The notes under the pieces: generated by a model
Seen by the model: the letters and a program-made list of their open reading frames with translations, nothing else
Database searches by the model: none
Told to the model about the DNA's origin: nothing
Assembly (NCBI GenBank): GCA_029559035.1
Contig: JAKQCT010000017.1
Location: 1-64,000 of the forward strand
Reading direction: 5' to 3'
DNA: 64,000 nt
Origin: Acidobacteriota bacterium
Lineage (GTDB): Bacteria; Acidobacteriota; UBA4820
Translations under genes and position numbers: made by a program
Part shown: positions 33,619 through 41,864 of the stretch, one piece after another
How positions within the stretch are numbered: position 1 is the stretch's first letter
Layout of the letters: every line of letters begins with the position of its first letter

Positions 33619-34875
33619 TCATCTTAATATGTTGAAGAAATCAGGCCAGAACGAAGGGTGGGACTTTTTTACGCATCCTGGGTCGAGGACGGTCGTCTCC
33701 TCCGCCAGGAGGCCCATGACCGCGAATGCCATGGCGAGCCTGTGGTCGCCCCGGGGATCGAGGACCGCGCCTTCGTACCTTTCGACAGGCTCGATCATGA
33801 CGGCGTCCCTTTCCATCTGAGCTCTTCCCCCGATGGCGTTGACCGCTTCCACTACGGCGGAGCCTCTTCCGCTCTCCTTCGCCTCCAGCCTCGCCGTTCC
33901 CCTGAATACAGACCTTCCCGGGCATTTCAGCGCTAGTGCCGCCAGGGGAGGAAAGAGGTCGGGAATGTCCCTTAGATCAACCTCGAGCGGCTTTGACGGC
34001 TTTCCGCGGCAGACAAGAGAACTGTCTTTCCACGAGACATCCGCTCCTATCTTTTCAAGCATCCCGGCTATTCCCGCGTCTCCCTGGATGGAATCCTCTC
34101 TCAGGCCCGTGATCGCGATACGGCCGTCCGTCACCGCGGAGGCGCAGAGGAAGAAAGCCGCAGCCGAATAGTCCTTCTCGATCTCCAGCTTCGTCCCGAG
34201 GTATTCTCCTCTTGGGACGTTGATCATTCTCCCTTCCGTCGCCGCGGCAACCCCGAATTCTTTCATCACTTCGGAGGTCATCCTGACGTAGGGATAGGAG
34301 ACCGGCTCGACGGCTTCAACAACAAGATCTTTTTTCGATAACGGAGCGGCGATCAGAAGGCCCGACACTGAATGGCTGGAAGAGCTGTCCGAGATCCTGA
34401 CTCTTCCCCCGCTCCACCTGCCGCCTCTCACGCTCACGGGGAAACAGCCTTCATTCCGGGGAAAGCGGATCTCTGCACCGAGAGAACGGGCGGCTTCGAC
34501 GCCAGCGCCGACAGGCCGTTTCCTCAACGAGCCGTCCCCGTCGATAACCCGCTCTCCTTCAAACATGGAGAAAAGCGCAAAGAGAAACCGCGCCGCGGTC
34601 GCCGAGCCCACGCAATCATAAACTCCCTCGGGGATATCTATCCTTTCGACGGGTCTTATGACGAAAGAATCGCCCTCTTTCGAGATATCCCGCCATCTCC
34701 TGACGATATCGGCCATCCGTCCGACATCGTCGGAAGTGCCGCAGCCGCGGACCTCGCTTCCCCCCCGCGCCAGGGAGGCGATCAACAGAGCCCTTATCGC
34801 GTGTGATTTCGACGGCGGGGGAACGAAGGCGCCGTCAACCTTTTTTCCGAACGGTATCGCGACGGCGCTTTCCAT
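33619..34875 (-). CDS. aroA: 3-phosphoshikimate 1-carboxyvinyltransferase (EPSP synthase), 418 aa
   Basis: The enzyme joins PEP to shikimate 3-phosphate in aromatic amino acid synthesis. The N-terminal PPPSKSHAIRALLIASLA carries the shikimate-phosphate Lys and Ser. A phosphate-binding SSSSHSVSGLLIA lies near residue 150, the conserved RGDHRLAMAFAV near 375, and the C-terminal VKKSHPSFWPDF is standard. I chose the ATG at 34875, which overlaps the smpB stop codon by one base (TGATG); the upstream open frame is in smpB and is not protein-like. The divergent GSATAARF loop (usually GNAGT) is worth noting. Confidence 0.92.
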   Translation of the reverse strand: MESAVAIPFGKKVDGAFVPPPSKSHAIRALLIASLARGGSEVRGCGTSDDVGRMADIVRRWRDISKEGDSFVIRPVERIDIPEGVYDCVGSATAARFLFALFSMFEGERVIDGDGSLRKRPVGAGVEAARSLGAEIRFPRNEGCFPVSVRGGRWSGGRVRISDSSSSHSVSGLLIAAPLSKKDLVVEAVEPVSYPYVRMTSEVMKEFGVAAATEGRMINVPRGEYLGTKLEIEKDYSAAAFFLCASAVTDGRIAITGLREDSIQGDAGIAGMLEKIGADVSWKDSSLVCRGKPSKPLEVDLRDIPDLFPPLAALALKCPGRSVFRGTARLEAKESGRGSAVVEAVNAIGGRAQMERDAVMIEPVERYEGAVLDPRGDHRLAMAFAVMGLLAEETTVLDPGCVKKSHPSFWPDFFNILR

Positions 34876-35342
34876 CACGACCTCTTCGATTCGTAAGCCC
34901 TGTCCCTCTCGATGTCCCTCTTCTTGATGCTTTCGCGCTTGTCGAAAAGCTTCTTTCCCTTGCAGAGGGCGATCTCGATCTTCATTTTTCTTCCGCTCTG
35001 ATAAACCTTCAGGGGGATCAGCGTGAGACCCTTCTCGTCGGCCTTGTTCTTGATCTTGCGAAGCTCCTCCCTGTGCATCAGCAGCTTCCTCGGGCGTATC
35101 GGGTCGATCGGCGTCAGCCCTTCCACCGTGTGGTGCGACCACGGCGTGATGTGGCAGCCGAGGAGGAAAAGCTCGCGGTTCTGGAATCCCGCGTAGGCCT
35201 CCTTGAGCTGGATCCATCCGCTGCGGATGGACTTCACTTCGTAGCCCATCAGGGCTATGCCCGCCTCGTAGGTCTCAAGCACCTCGTAGAAATGCCTCGC
35301 CGCCCTGTTGGTGGCGAAGACCTTGATACCCTCCCCGGTCAC
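34875..35342 (-). CDS. smpB: SsrA-binding protein SmpB, 155 aa
   Basis: SmpB brings tmRNA to stalled ribosomes for trans-translation. Conserved segments are KVFATNRAARHFYEVLETYE, ALMGYEVKSIRSG, AYAGFQNRELFLLGCHI, RPRKLLMHREEL and a basic KGKKLFDKRESIKKRDIERD tail. Length is normal. The start is GTG overlapping the anti-sigma stop (GTGA). It lies between a sigma-factor regulatory pair and aroA; no tmRNA gene was recognised in the window. Confidence 0.96.
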   Translation of the reverse strand: MTGEGIKVFATNRAARHFYEVLETYEAGIALMGYEVKSIRSGWIQLKEAYAGFQNRELFLLGCHITPWSHHTVEGLTPIDPIRPRKLLMHREELRKIKNKADEKGLTLIPLKVYQSGRKMKIEIALCKGKKLFDKRESIKKRDIERDRAYESKRS

Positions 35343-35599
35343 TTGTCCTCATCCTTCTTTTCGGGAAGGTGCTTCATGACGGCGTCCTTGAAGGATAAAG
35401 GGACGCAGACCAGAGGTATCGTCTCGAGCCTGTCGAGGAGGCTCTTCATCGCCTCGTATTCCTTGCGGCACCCCTCGCACTTGTCGATGTGCGCCTTTAT
35501 CTCGGCCGACTCCTCGTCGGCGAAATCGTTCTCTATGAACCGTGAAAGGAGCTCAAGCACTTTCTTGCATCTCATCGCGTCTTCTCTCAGGTTGTCCAT
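35339..35599 (-). CDS. Zinc-finger anti-sigma factor, 86 aa
   Basis: This short zf-HC2-type anti-sigma protein has IKAHIDKCEGCRKEYEAM, giving the H-x3-C-x2-C zinc motif (about residues 40-48), with the upstream Cys in MRCKKVLELLSRFIEND. Such proteins bind and restrain their ECF sigma factor. It lacks a membrane anchor, unlike many relatives, so it would act in the cytosol, perhaps sensing redox through the cysteines. It begins 22 bp after the sigma-factor gene and overlaps smpB by 4 bp. Confidence 0.86.
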   Translation of the reverse strand: MDNLREDAMRCKKVLELLSRFIENDFADEESAEIKAHIDKCEGCRKEYEAMKSLLDRLETIPLVCVPLSFKDAVMKHLPEKKDEDK

Positions 35600-35621
35600 A
35601 CGCCCGGCCCTTCCGAAAAGT

Positions 35622-36197
35622 TCATCTCTTGTCCCTGAGTCTTTCCATCAATTGCTTCCTCGCCCTGAAGATCCTGTTCTTCACGGTCCCGATGGGAAGG
35701 CTCGTGATCTTCGCTATCTCCTCGTAGGACCTGTAGTGGATGTGCCTCAGGACGATCAGCTCCCTCTGCAGCGGGGAGAGCTCGGATATCGACTTCACGA
35801 TCTCCTTTTCGAGCTGCTTCTGTTCAAGCAGGTCGTGCGGGCCGAGATCGTGCGAGGCCGGCTCGATGCAGAGGTTGTCGTCCTCGTCGCGCTCGTCGAG
35901 CGAAGCGGCCATGGGGTCGCGCCTCCTCAGGTGGTCTATCGTGCAGTTGCTCGCGATCCTGTAAAGCCAGGTCGAGAACTTGAAGTTCTTGTCGTAGGTG
36001 GCGATGTTGACGTAGACCTTGATGAAAACGTCCTGCGTCAGCTCCACCGCCTCCTCGTAGTGGCCGACCATGTGGTATATGAAGTTGATGAGGCCCTTCT
36101 GGTAGCGCTCGACCAGCAGCGCGAAGGCCTCCTTGTCGCCCCCAACTATCTTTTCGACTATCGCCGGATCGGCTAAAAGCTCTTTCGTCTCGACCAA
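35622..36197 (-). CDS. RNA polymerase sigma factor, ECF (RpoE-like) subfamily, 191 aa
   Basis: Region 2 contains FALLVERYQKGLINFIYHMV, LTQDVFIKVYVNI and FSTWLYRIASNCTIDHLRRR. Region 4 contains LSPLQRELIVLRHIHYRSYE and ITSLPIGTVKNRIFRARKQL. These are the two DNA-binding regions of an ECF sigma factor. The start is TTG with a weak purine-rich site. It heads a run with its anti-sigma partner and smpB; whether the rest of that run is controlled by this sigma factor cannot be told from sequence. Confidence 0.92.
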   Translation of the reverse strand: MVETKELLADPAIVEKIVGGDKEAFALLVERYQKGLINFIYHMVGHYEEAVELTQDVFIKVYVNIATYDKNFKFSTWLYRIASNCTIDHLRRRDPMAASLDERDEDDNLCIEPASHDLGPHDLLEQKQLEKEIVKSISELSPLQRELIVLRHIHYRSYEEIAKITSLPIGTVKNRIFRARKQLMERLRDKR

Positions 36198-36244
36198 CCG
36201 TCACCCCGAAGAAAGATTATAACCGAAAACAAGGGGGAATGGGG

Positions 36245-36315
36245 GGATAGGCTGAAGGCTTGCGCTAGACTGAAGGCTGATGGCTGATGGCTGAAGGCTT
36301 AAGGGTCAATAAAGC
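36245..36315. repeat. GGCTGAW heptamer array
   Basis: Copies of GGCTGAA and GGCTGAT are followed by gcttaagggtcaataaagcg, the same order as the arrays in the 11-18 kb island. This shows that the module is not confined to that island. Confidence 0.8.
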
Positions 36316-36436
36316 GGAAGTCAGAAAGCTCGGATGCCAGTAAGTTAGGAAGTTTCGATGAGAATTGATTTTGTCCATAGTGATGCGTTTCATCAACAAG
36401 AATGGACAGGATGAAGCGGAAAAATTGTGATCAATG

Positions 36437-36781
36437 CTATCTGAAGTTGAAGATGTCTCCAAGATACAGCTTCGCGAGGTAGTAAAGAAGTATGCTCAAC
36501 CCTGTTCCCAGAAGCAACACAAAAAACGCATAGGACATTCTTTTTATTGAAATCATTTTCTGCTTTTTTTCCAACATTCCCGAAACGCGGCCGCTGAATA
36601 TCTTTTCTCCTAAAAATTCGCACAGGAGATATCCCGGAAAAGAAAAAACAACGAGCAATATCCATCCTTTTGCAGTCTTAGGCCACATTCCCGCATCAAA
36701 TGCTGTAAAAAGCGCGAACGCCATGGCGAGGATTATATAAATCGCGAAAAACCTCAATGCGGCAAGGACCTTCTTACCCAT
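36437..36781 (-). CDS. Small integral membrane protein, 114 aa
   Basis: The product has three likely membrane segments: LAALRFFAIYIILAMAFALF, then GWILLVVFSFPGYLLCEFLG, and near the C-terminus SYAFFVLLLGTGLSILLYYL. It is not recognised. The ATG at 36781 is preferred over one at 36796 because a TGAGG site lies 5 bp upstream and a TATAAT box at 36802-36807 would put the transcript start near 36795. Codon use is AT-richer than in the core genes, and the gene stands alone between spacers. Confidence 0.68.
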   Translation of the reverse strand: MGKKVLAALRFFAIYIILAMAFALFTAFDAGMWPKTAKGWILLVVFSFPGYLLCEFLGEKIFSGRVSGMLEKKQKMISIKRMSYAFFVLLLGTGLSILLYYLAKLYLGDIFNFR

Positions 36782-36801
36782 CACGACCTCATTCAATTAT
36801 T

Positions 36802-36807
36802 ATTATA
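36802..36807 (-). promoter_or_regulatory. Candidate -10 box of the small membrane protein gene
   Basis: The minus strand has TATAAT, preceded by GGGGAGGGAG as in the helicase promoter. A weak TTCTAA (36825-36830) is 17 bp further up. Confidence 0.5.
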
Positions 36808-36865
36808 CTCCCTCCCCATTTCATTTAGAAAGACATGTTTCTAAGGCTGTTTGAAACCTGGCGGG

Positions 36866-36882
36866 GGCAAGCGGAGCTTGCC
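36866..36882. repeat. Short perfect inverted repeat
   Basis: A 7-bp stem ggcaagc/gcttgcc with loop gga lies at the start of the structured spacer upstream of uvrB. Confidence 0.6.
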
Positions 36883-37223
36883 GCGTCCCGACGCCGATGG
36901 GCGGCATGCGAGGAAGGCAAGGGGGCTAAGCCCGACTCGTACTGGGATGTACTTGGAGGGCCTTAGACCCCGCAGGCTGACATAGCAGTTCGCTCCGTCG
37001 CCGTCGGCGCATCGCGACGGTGTGGGGGGGGGTGGATTATCTTGGGCGCAGGGCGAGCCGTCAGGCGATACAAGGCGAGCTGGAGTCTCGGAGGGGGCTT
37101 GCTCACAGAGAGACTCAAGCGGCGCCTGGGAAGATGCGAAGCATCCCCCTGCGCTTTGAGTTGCCCATACCTCATTTTCCTTATCGCGTTTCTGCGATAG
37201 AATGTTTTGATGGAGAAACGAGG

Positions 37224-39212
37224 ATGAAGAAGTTCAAGCTCGAGGCGCCCTTCCAGCTCGCCGGCGACCAGCCCGCCGCGGTCGAAAAGCTCCTCGACCA
37301 CATCAACAGCCAGAAGAAGGTGGGCGTCCTCCTCGGCGTAACCGGCTCCGGCAAGACCTTCACAATGGCCAAGCTGATCGAACAGCTGGGCCGCCCCGCC
37401 CTCGTCATCGCCCATAACAAGACCCTCGCCGCCCAGCTCTTCAGCGAGTTCAAGCAGTTCTTCCCGAAGAACCGCGTCGAATACTTCGTCTCCTACTACG
37501 ACTACTACCAGCCTGAAGCATACATCCCCACCACCGACACCTACATCGAGAAGGAGGCCACCATCAACGAGGAGATCGACCGCCTCCGCCTCTCCGCCAC
37601 GAAAGCGCTGAGGGAGAGGAAGGACGTCGTCATAGTGGCGTCCGTCTCCTGCATCTACGGCCTGGGCGAGCCGGAAACCTACTACGGCATGACCGTAACC
37701 ATCAGCAAGGCCGAAAAGCTCGATCGTCAGAAACTTCTGAGGAAACTGGTGGACCTTCTCTACACGCGAACATCGGTATTCCTCGAAAGGGGGCGGTTCC
37801 GCGTTCTGGGCGATGTGATCGAAATATATCCTTCCTACGAGGAGGAGATCTACCGCATCGAGATGTTCGACGACGAGATTGAGAAGATCCTTGTGGTGGA
37901 CCCGCTGACCGGCGAAGTGAGGGAGGAGCTCGACGAAGTGACCGTCTACCCGAGGACCCACTACGCCACGCCGAAGGAGCAGATAGACGCCGCCGTGAAG
38001 CTGATAAAGGCCGACCTCGAAACCAGGGTGAACGAGCTGACCGAACAGGGAAAGATCCTCGAAGCGCAAAGGCTTCTCCAGCGGACGCAGTTCGACCTGG
38101 AGATGATGCAGGAGACGGGCTACTGCAACGGCATCGAGAACTATAGCAGGTACCTGACCCTGCGCGATCCGGGCGACCCTCCGCCGACGCTTATCGAGTA
38201 CCTTCCCACCGACGCGGTGATATTCATCGACGAATCGCACATGACCATCCCGCAGCTCAACGCGATGTACAACGGCGACAGGTCGAGAAAATCGACGCTG
38301 GTCGATTACGGCTTCCGGCTGCCTGCCGCGCTGGACAACAGGCCCCTGAAGTTCGACGAGTTCTTCTCCTTCGCGCCGCAGATCGTATGCGTCTCAGCCA
38401 CGCCCGGGCCGTGGGAACTGAAGACATCGGAAGGCGTCACCGCTGAGCAGGTCGTAAGGCCGACGGGGCTCATGGACCCGGAGATAATCATCAGGCCCGC
38501 CCAGGGGCAGGTCGAGGACCTATACAAGGAGTGCCGCGAAGTGACCGCGAAAGGCGAGCGCGTCCTCATAACTACGCTAACCAAGAAAATGGCCGAGGAG
38601 CTCACAAAGTATTACAAGGAGCTGGGGCTCAAGGCTGAATACCTCCACAGCGACATCGACACCTTCGAGAGGGTCAAGATACTCAAGCGCCTGAGAAAGG
38701 GCGATATCGAAGTTCTCGTCGGAGTGAACCTGTTGAGGGAAGGGCTCGACCTTCCCGAAGTGACGCGCGTCGCGGTACTGGACGCCGACAAGGAAGGATT
38801 CCTCAGGAGCAAGAACGCCCTCATCCAGACTATGGGAAGGTGCGCCAGGAACATCGAGGGAAAGGCGCTCCTCTACGCCGACAGGATGACCGACGCGATG
38901 AACAGCGCCATATCGGAAACCACGAGGAGACGCGAGAAACAGATCGCCTACAACGAGGAGCACGGCATCACTCCCCAGAGCATCGTCAAGGCGATAGATT
39001 CCGTCCTATCAAGCGTTTTCGAAATGGACTACCTGGAGATCGCGAAAACCGCCGAAGCGCCCGGAACATACAAGGACGCCAAGGAACTGGCGGAAGCGAT
39101 AGCCGAGACCGAGAAGGAGATGCTCAAAGCTGCGGACGAATACCACTATGAAGAAGCGGCCCAGCTTAGGGACAAACTCAGGAATTTAAGGAAGATGCTG
39201 GTGGAAAGCTAG
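37224..39212 (+). CDS. uvrB: Excinuclease ABC subunit B, 662 aa
   Basis: UvrB verifies DNA damage and recruits UvrC in nucleotide excision repair. It shows the full set of helicase motifs: GVTGSGKTFTMA (Walker A, about 36-47), the beta-hairpin YYDYYQPEAYIP, FIDESHMTIPQ, the arginine motif QTMGRCARNIEG and a C-terminal UVR motif YHYEEAAQLRDKLRNLR. I chose the ATG at 37224 (MKKFKLEAPFQLAGDQPAAV) with GGAG about 8 bp upstream; the frame is open further upstream, but that region does not look like protein. It is monocistronic. Confidence 0.97.
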   Translation: MKKFKLEAPFQLAGDQPAAVEKLLDHINSQKKVGVLLGVTGSGKTFTMAKLIEQLGRPALVIAHNKTLAAQLFSEFKQFFPKNRVEYFVSYYDYYQPEAYIPTTDTYIEKEATINEEIDRLRLSATKALRERKDVVIVASVSCIYGLGEPETYYGMTVTISKAEKLDRQKLLRKLVDLLYTRTSVFLERGRFRVLGDVIEIYPSYEEEIYRIEMFDDEIEKILVVDPLTGEVREELDEVTVYPRTHYATPKEQIDAAVKLIKADLETRVNELTEQGKILEAQRLLQRTQFDLEMMQETGYCNGIENYSRYLTLRDPGDPPPTLIEYLPTDAVIFIDESHMTIPQLNAMYNGDRSRKSTLVDYGFRLPAALDNRPLKFDEFFSFAPQIVCVSATPGPWELKTSEGVTAEQVVRPTGLMDPEIIIRPAQGQVEDLYKECREVTAKGERVLITTLTKKMAEELTKYYKELGLKAEYLHSDIDTFERVKILKRLRKGDIEVLVGVNLLREGLDLPEVTRVAVLDADKEGFLRSKNALIQTMGRCARNIEGKALLYADRMTDAMNSAISETTRRREKQIAYNEEHGITPQSIVKAIDSVLSSVFEMDYLEIAKTAEAPGTYKDAKELAEAIAETEKEMLKAADEYHYEEAAQLRDKLRNLRKMLVES

Positions 39213-39214
39213 TT

Positions 39215-39808
39215 TTACTTGCTCTTCTGCTTTTCCGCCATGAGGTCGATCTTCTCTTTCGCGGTGACGATCAGGTTCTTCAGCGTCGGAAGATCGGCAG
39301 GAACGATGTAGATGCAGAAGACGATGTCGTTTTCGTTTATAACTGAAACCCTTATGCCTTCTCCGACACGAATGCTCTTGAGAGAAAGCTGGAACCCGCC
39401 GCGGGTCCTGAACACGGCCTGATAATCGTCGAGTTCCGTAGCGGTGTGGTTGATCTTCGAGAAATGGTCCAGCGCCTTCAGAAGAGGATCGATCTCGTCG
39501 TAATCGATGTATGTCTCCGCTTCCCTGAGGGCCTGGTCCGGCCCCGCCGGCTCGACGATCCGGACGAGAATCCCCGTTTGCCTCGCGCCCGAATTGGCTA
39601 TCTTGACTTCCTTTGCTTCGAAAAGTGCTTCCCCTCCGCGACTGCCGTGAAGTCTTCCTACCTTCGTCATCCCCTTCAGGACGAGGACTCCTTCTTTTTG
39701 TTCGAGGCATTCGATCATCGTCCTCGGAACCGGTTTGTAGGGATACTGCGCGAAAAGGGAAACCGCCCAAAGGATAAAAACCGCCGCGGTAAAACTGTTA
39801 GCTTTCAT
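39215..39808 (-). CDS. Secreted hypothetical protein, 197 aa
   Basis: The product begins MKANSFTAAVFILWAVSLFA, a signal peptide with likely cleavage after SLFA. The mature part is a mixed alpha/beta domain (KEVKIANSGARQTGILVRIV, ETYIDYDEIDPLLKALDHFS, IVPADLPTLKNLIVTAKEKI). I do not recognise the family. The ATG at 39808 has AAGG upstream; a start five codons earlier lacks one. It converges with uvrB (2 bp apart) and follows the PAS gene by about 28 bp, but on its own transcript or as that gene's neighbour. Confidence 0.7.
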   Translation of the reverse strand: MKANSFTAAVFILWAVSLFAQYPYKPVPRTMIECLEQKEGVLVLKGMTKVGRLHGSRGGEALFEAKEVKIANSGARQTGILVRIVEPAGPDQALREAETYIDYDEIDPLLKALDHFSKINHTATELDDYQAVFRTRGGFQLSLKSIRVGEGIRVSVINENDIVFCIYIVPADLPTLKNLIVTAKEKIDLMAEKQKSK

Positions 39809-39836
39809 CTGAACGCCTTTCACGGCCGTCCGGCCC

Positions 39837-41408
39837 CTACTTTTTCTTCTTCTTCGGGACCTCGGCGGAATTTTTGTCAGTTATGTCCCTTACTATCGCC
39901 GTGACTTCGTTCTCTCCGCTCCTGACCATCCTGGCTTCGTATTTTCTTGTTCCCTTCTCCGGGATCGGGAGTTCGTAGCTGTATGTCTGCAGGTCTCCTG
40001 TTTCAAGCGCTTTTGCTATATATCCCGCCGTAAGATCGACAATCTCCCGTGGAAGGATCTCGCCCAGTTTTTTGCCGATGAAAGTTGTTTTTCCCCTGTA
40101 ATAGAGATCGCCCCTCTCGGCCTTGTAGTCGAGGAACACCCCTTCCCTGTCAAGCCGGAACATCATGTCGGGTATCGCTTCCAGCATCGCCTTCGCCTTC
40201 AGCTCACTCTCCCTCAGTTTTTCCTCCGCCTCTTTCCTGTCCGTTATGTCCAGTTCCACTCCGTCCCATTGCGTGGAGCCGTCTTGCAGAAGGGTGGGAT
40301 TGGAAACGAAGGAAGACCAGCGGATCGAGCCGTCGGGGTTTCTCAGCCGAACTTCGGCCCTGAACACTGACAGGCTGCTGTTGGCTTCTTCTTCCAGCCT
40401 CCAGACCTTTTCCCTATCCCCGTCAAGGACCCGAGAGTAGATAAGGTCCGGGTTCACCAGCGCTTTTTCCGGTTTTATTCCGTACATTTTCCTGACCGAA
40501 TCGCTCAGGTAGGTGAACCTTCTCGAACCGTCCTTCAGCCGTAGGAGCTGGTACACCATCCCCGAAACCAGGTTGTTGTTGATGCTGCGGATAAGGTCTT
40601 CCGTTTTTTTGGCCATCTTTTCAGCGTTTTTCCGCTCGGAAATATCCCTGAAGATCCCCATGAGGACCGTCTGCCTGTTGAACCTTGTGGTCTGAGCCAG
40701 CACTTCGACGGGCACTTCCGTGCCGTCCTTCTTCAGGACTGATATTTCGGTCAGGTCGGAATGGCCGTAGCTCTGCGATTGGCCGAGATGAAGATAGAAG
40801 ATCTCCCTGGCGTGCTCCCTGATGTCAGGCGGATGGAGCTCCGCCTGGCTCATCCTCAAGATTTCTTCTTTTCTTCTGCCCAGAAGGCGGCAGGCGGCTT
40901 TGTTGGCGTCCACGATCCTTCCGTTGTTGTCCGCGAGAAAAATTGCGTCGGGAACGCCGTCAAAAAGAGCTCCGAACCTTTCCTCGCTGTCGTACTGTTC
41001 TTCCTCCGCCCTTTTTCTATCTGTAATGTCGATGAAAGACGCCTGGAATCCGATGCGGTTCCCATCCTCGTCTTGGACCGAAGCCGCTGAACCGAACCCT
41101 CGGAAGGCTGTCCCGTCGAGCTTGAAGTCTGCGAACTCCCCCTCCCATCTCCCCTCTCTCTCCAGGGAGGCCATTATCGAGGCACGGTGGGATTCCGTCC
41201 TGATGAAATCTCCCAGCCTGCGGTTCAGGACCTCGCTCTTGCCGGAGTATCCCCACATCCTCAAGAAGGCGGCGTTGACATCCGTCAGGACCCCGTCGGG
41301 GTTCGCGAGCGCCTGCGCGCTGACTGAAGACTCGAAAGATCCGCGCAGGAAGGCTTCCTGCTTTTTTATTTTCGTTTCCCCCTGGTTCTTGCGACTGTTA
41401 TCCTCCAT
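39837..41408 (-). CDS. Multi-PAS sensor protein without output domain, 523 aa
   Basis: Four PAS domains follow one another: about 20-130 (ANPDGVLTDVNAAFLRMWGY), 145-260 (IFLADNNGRIVDANKAACRL), 270-395 (PAS_3-type with RNPDGSIRWSSFVSN) and 400-515 (MMFRLDREGVFLDYKAERGD), each ending in an ITDRK-like helix. No histidine kinase, GGDEF, EAL or DNA-binding part follows, and the protein ends in a lysine run. It may pass its signal by binding a partner. The ATG at 41408 has AGGAGAGAGG directly upstream and is preferred over 41453, which lies within the upstream gene. Confidence 0.82.
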   Translation of the reverse strand: MEDNSRKNQGETKIKKQEAFLRGSFESSVSAQALANPDGVLTDVNAAFLRMWGYSGKSEVLNRRLGDFIRTESHRASIMASLEREGRWEGEFADFKLDGTAFRGFGSAASVQDEDGNRIGFQASFIDITDRKRAEEEQYDSEERFGALFDGVPDAIFLADNNGRIVDANKAACRLLGRRKEEILRMSQAELHPPDIREHAREIFYLHLGQSQSYGHSDLTEISVLKKDGTEVPVEVLAQTTRFNRQTVLMGIFRDISERKNAEKMAKKTEDLIRSINNNLVSGMVYQLLRLKDGSRRFTYLSDSVRKMYGIKPEKALVNPDLIYSRVLDGDREKVWRLEEEANSSLSVFRAEVRLRNPDGSIRWSSFVSNPTLLQDGSTQWDGVELDITDRKEAEEKLRESELKAKAMLEAIPDMMFRLDREGVFLDYKAERGDLYYRGKTTFIGKKLGEILPREIVDLTAGYIAKALETGDLQTYSYELPIPEKGTRKYEARMVRSGENEVTAIVRDITDKNSAEVPKKKKK

Positions 41409-41449
41409 CCTCTCTCCTCTGCCGCTTACGATCCCCCTCCGCCGCCATG

Positions 41450-41851
41450 TCATTTCACGAACATACGAACCAGAAAAAACACCGCTATCGTGATAATCGC
41501 TATCAGGGACCCGATGAAAAGGATCCCGTAAAAGGTCTCCCTGTTGGCCTTTCTCTCTCTCTTTTCGATCATGCTCTCGAACTGCTCAAGAGCGCTCCTC
41601 GCGTTCGCGCTGTCCTGGACGAGCTTCAATTTGAAGACCACGGCTTTCAGCCTGTCCCTCCCCGCATCGGAGACGGAGGGAGTGTCGGACTCGATCAGGG
41701 GGATGCACTTGATCCCCGCTTCGACAAGGACTTCGGGGGTTCCGGGCAGGTAGCCGTTCCGTATCGCCCCGGCCTGCAGTTCGCCGCTCTTTTCGCCGGC
41801 GGACCTGTGAAATTCCTCGAGAAGCTTCCGCTCCGAATCAACGCCGTTCAA
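41450..41851 (-). CDS. Tail-anchored small membrane protein, 133 aa
   Basis: The bulk is a soluble helical domain (RDRLKAVVFKLKLVQDSANA, LEQFESMIEKRERK), and the last about 25 residues form a single membrane helix (FYGILFIGSLIAIITIAVFF) with a short LVRMFVK tail. It is not recognised. The start is TTG with GGGGGAA nearby. It sits 13 bp from the DUF2721 gene and about 40 bp from the PAS gene, so the three may be co-transcribed; a role in membrane signalling is conjecture. Confidence 0.62.
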   Translation of the reverse strand: MNGVDSERKLLEEFHRSAGEKSGELQAGAIRNGYLPGTPEVLVEAGIKCIPLIESDTPSVSDAGRDRLKAVVFKLKLVQDSANARSALEQFESMIEKRERKANRETFYGILFIGSLIAIITIAVFFLVRMFVK

Positions 41852-41864
41852 AGCGTTCCCCCCC

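Larger units (their letters stand above)
36797..37223. other. Gene-free spacer with structured sequence
   Basis: No gene is supported in this 427-bp spacer before uvrB. It contains a perfect stem (ggcaagc at 36866-36872, gcttgcc at 36876-36882) with a 3-nt loop, a gtac-tgggat-gtac element (36939-36952), and long GC-rich segments (about 36850-37110) that could fold. The uvrB start and its GGAG site are at the end. It could encode a small RNA or be a decayed repeat. Confidence 0.45.

Noticed and set aside
34876-35217. N-terminal extension of aroA
   Set aside because: Lies over smpB and does not resemble EPSP synthase; the ATG at 34875 gives the normal start.
36963-38240. Long minus-strand frame opposite uvrB
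   Set aside because: Val/Leu/Asp-biased shadow of uvrB.
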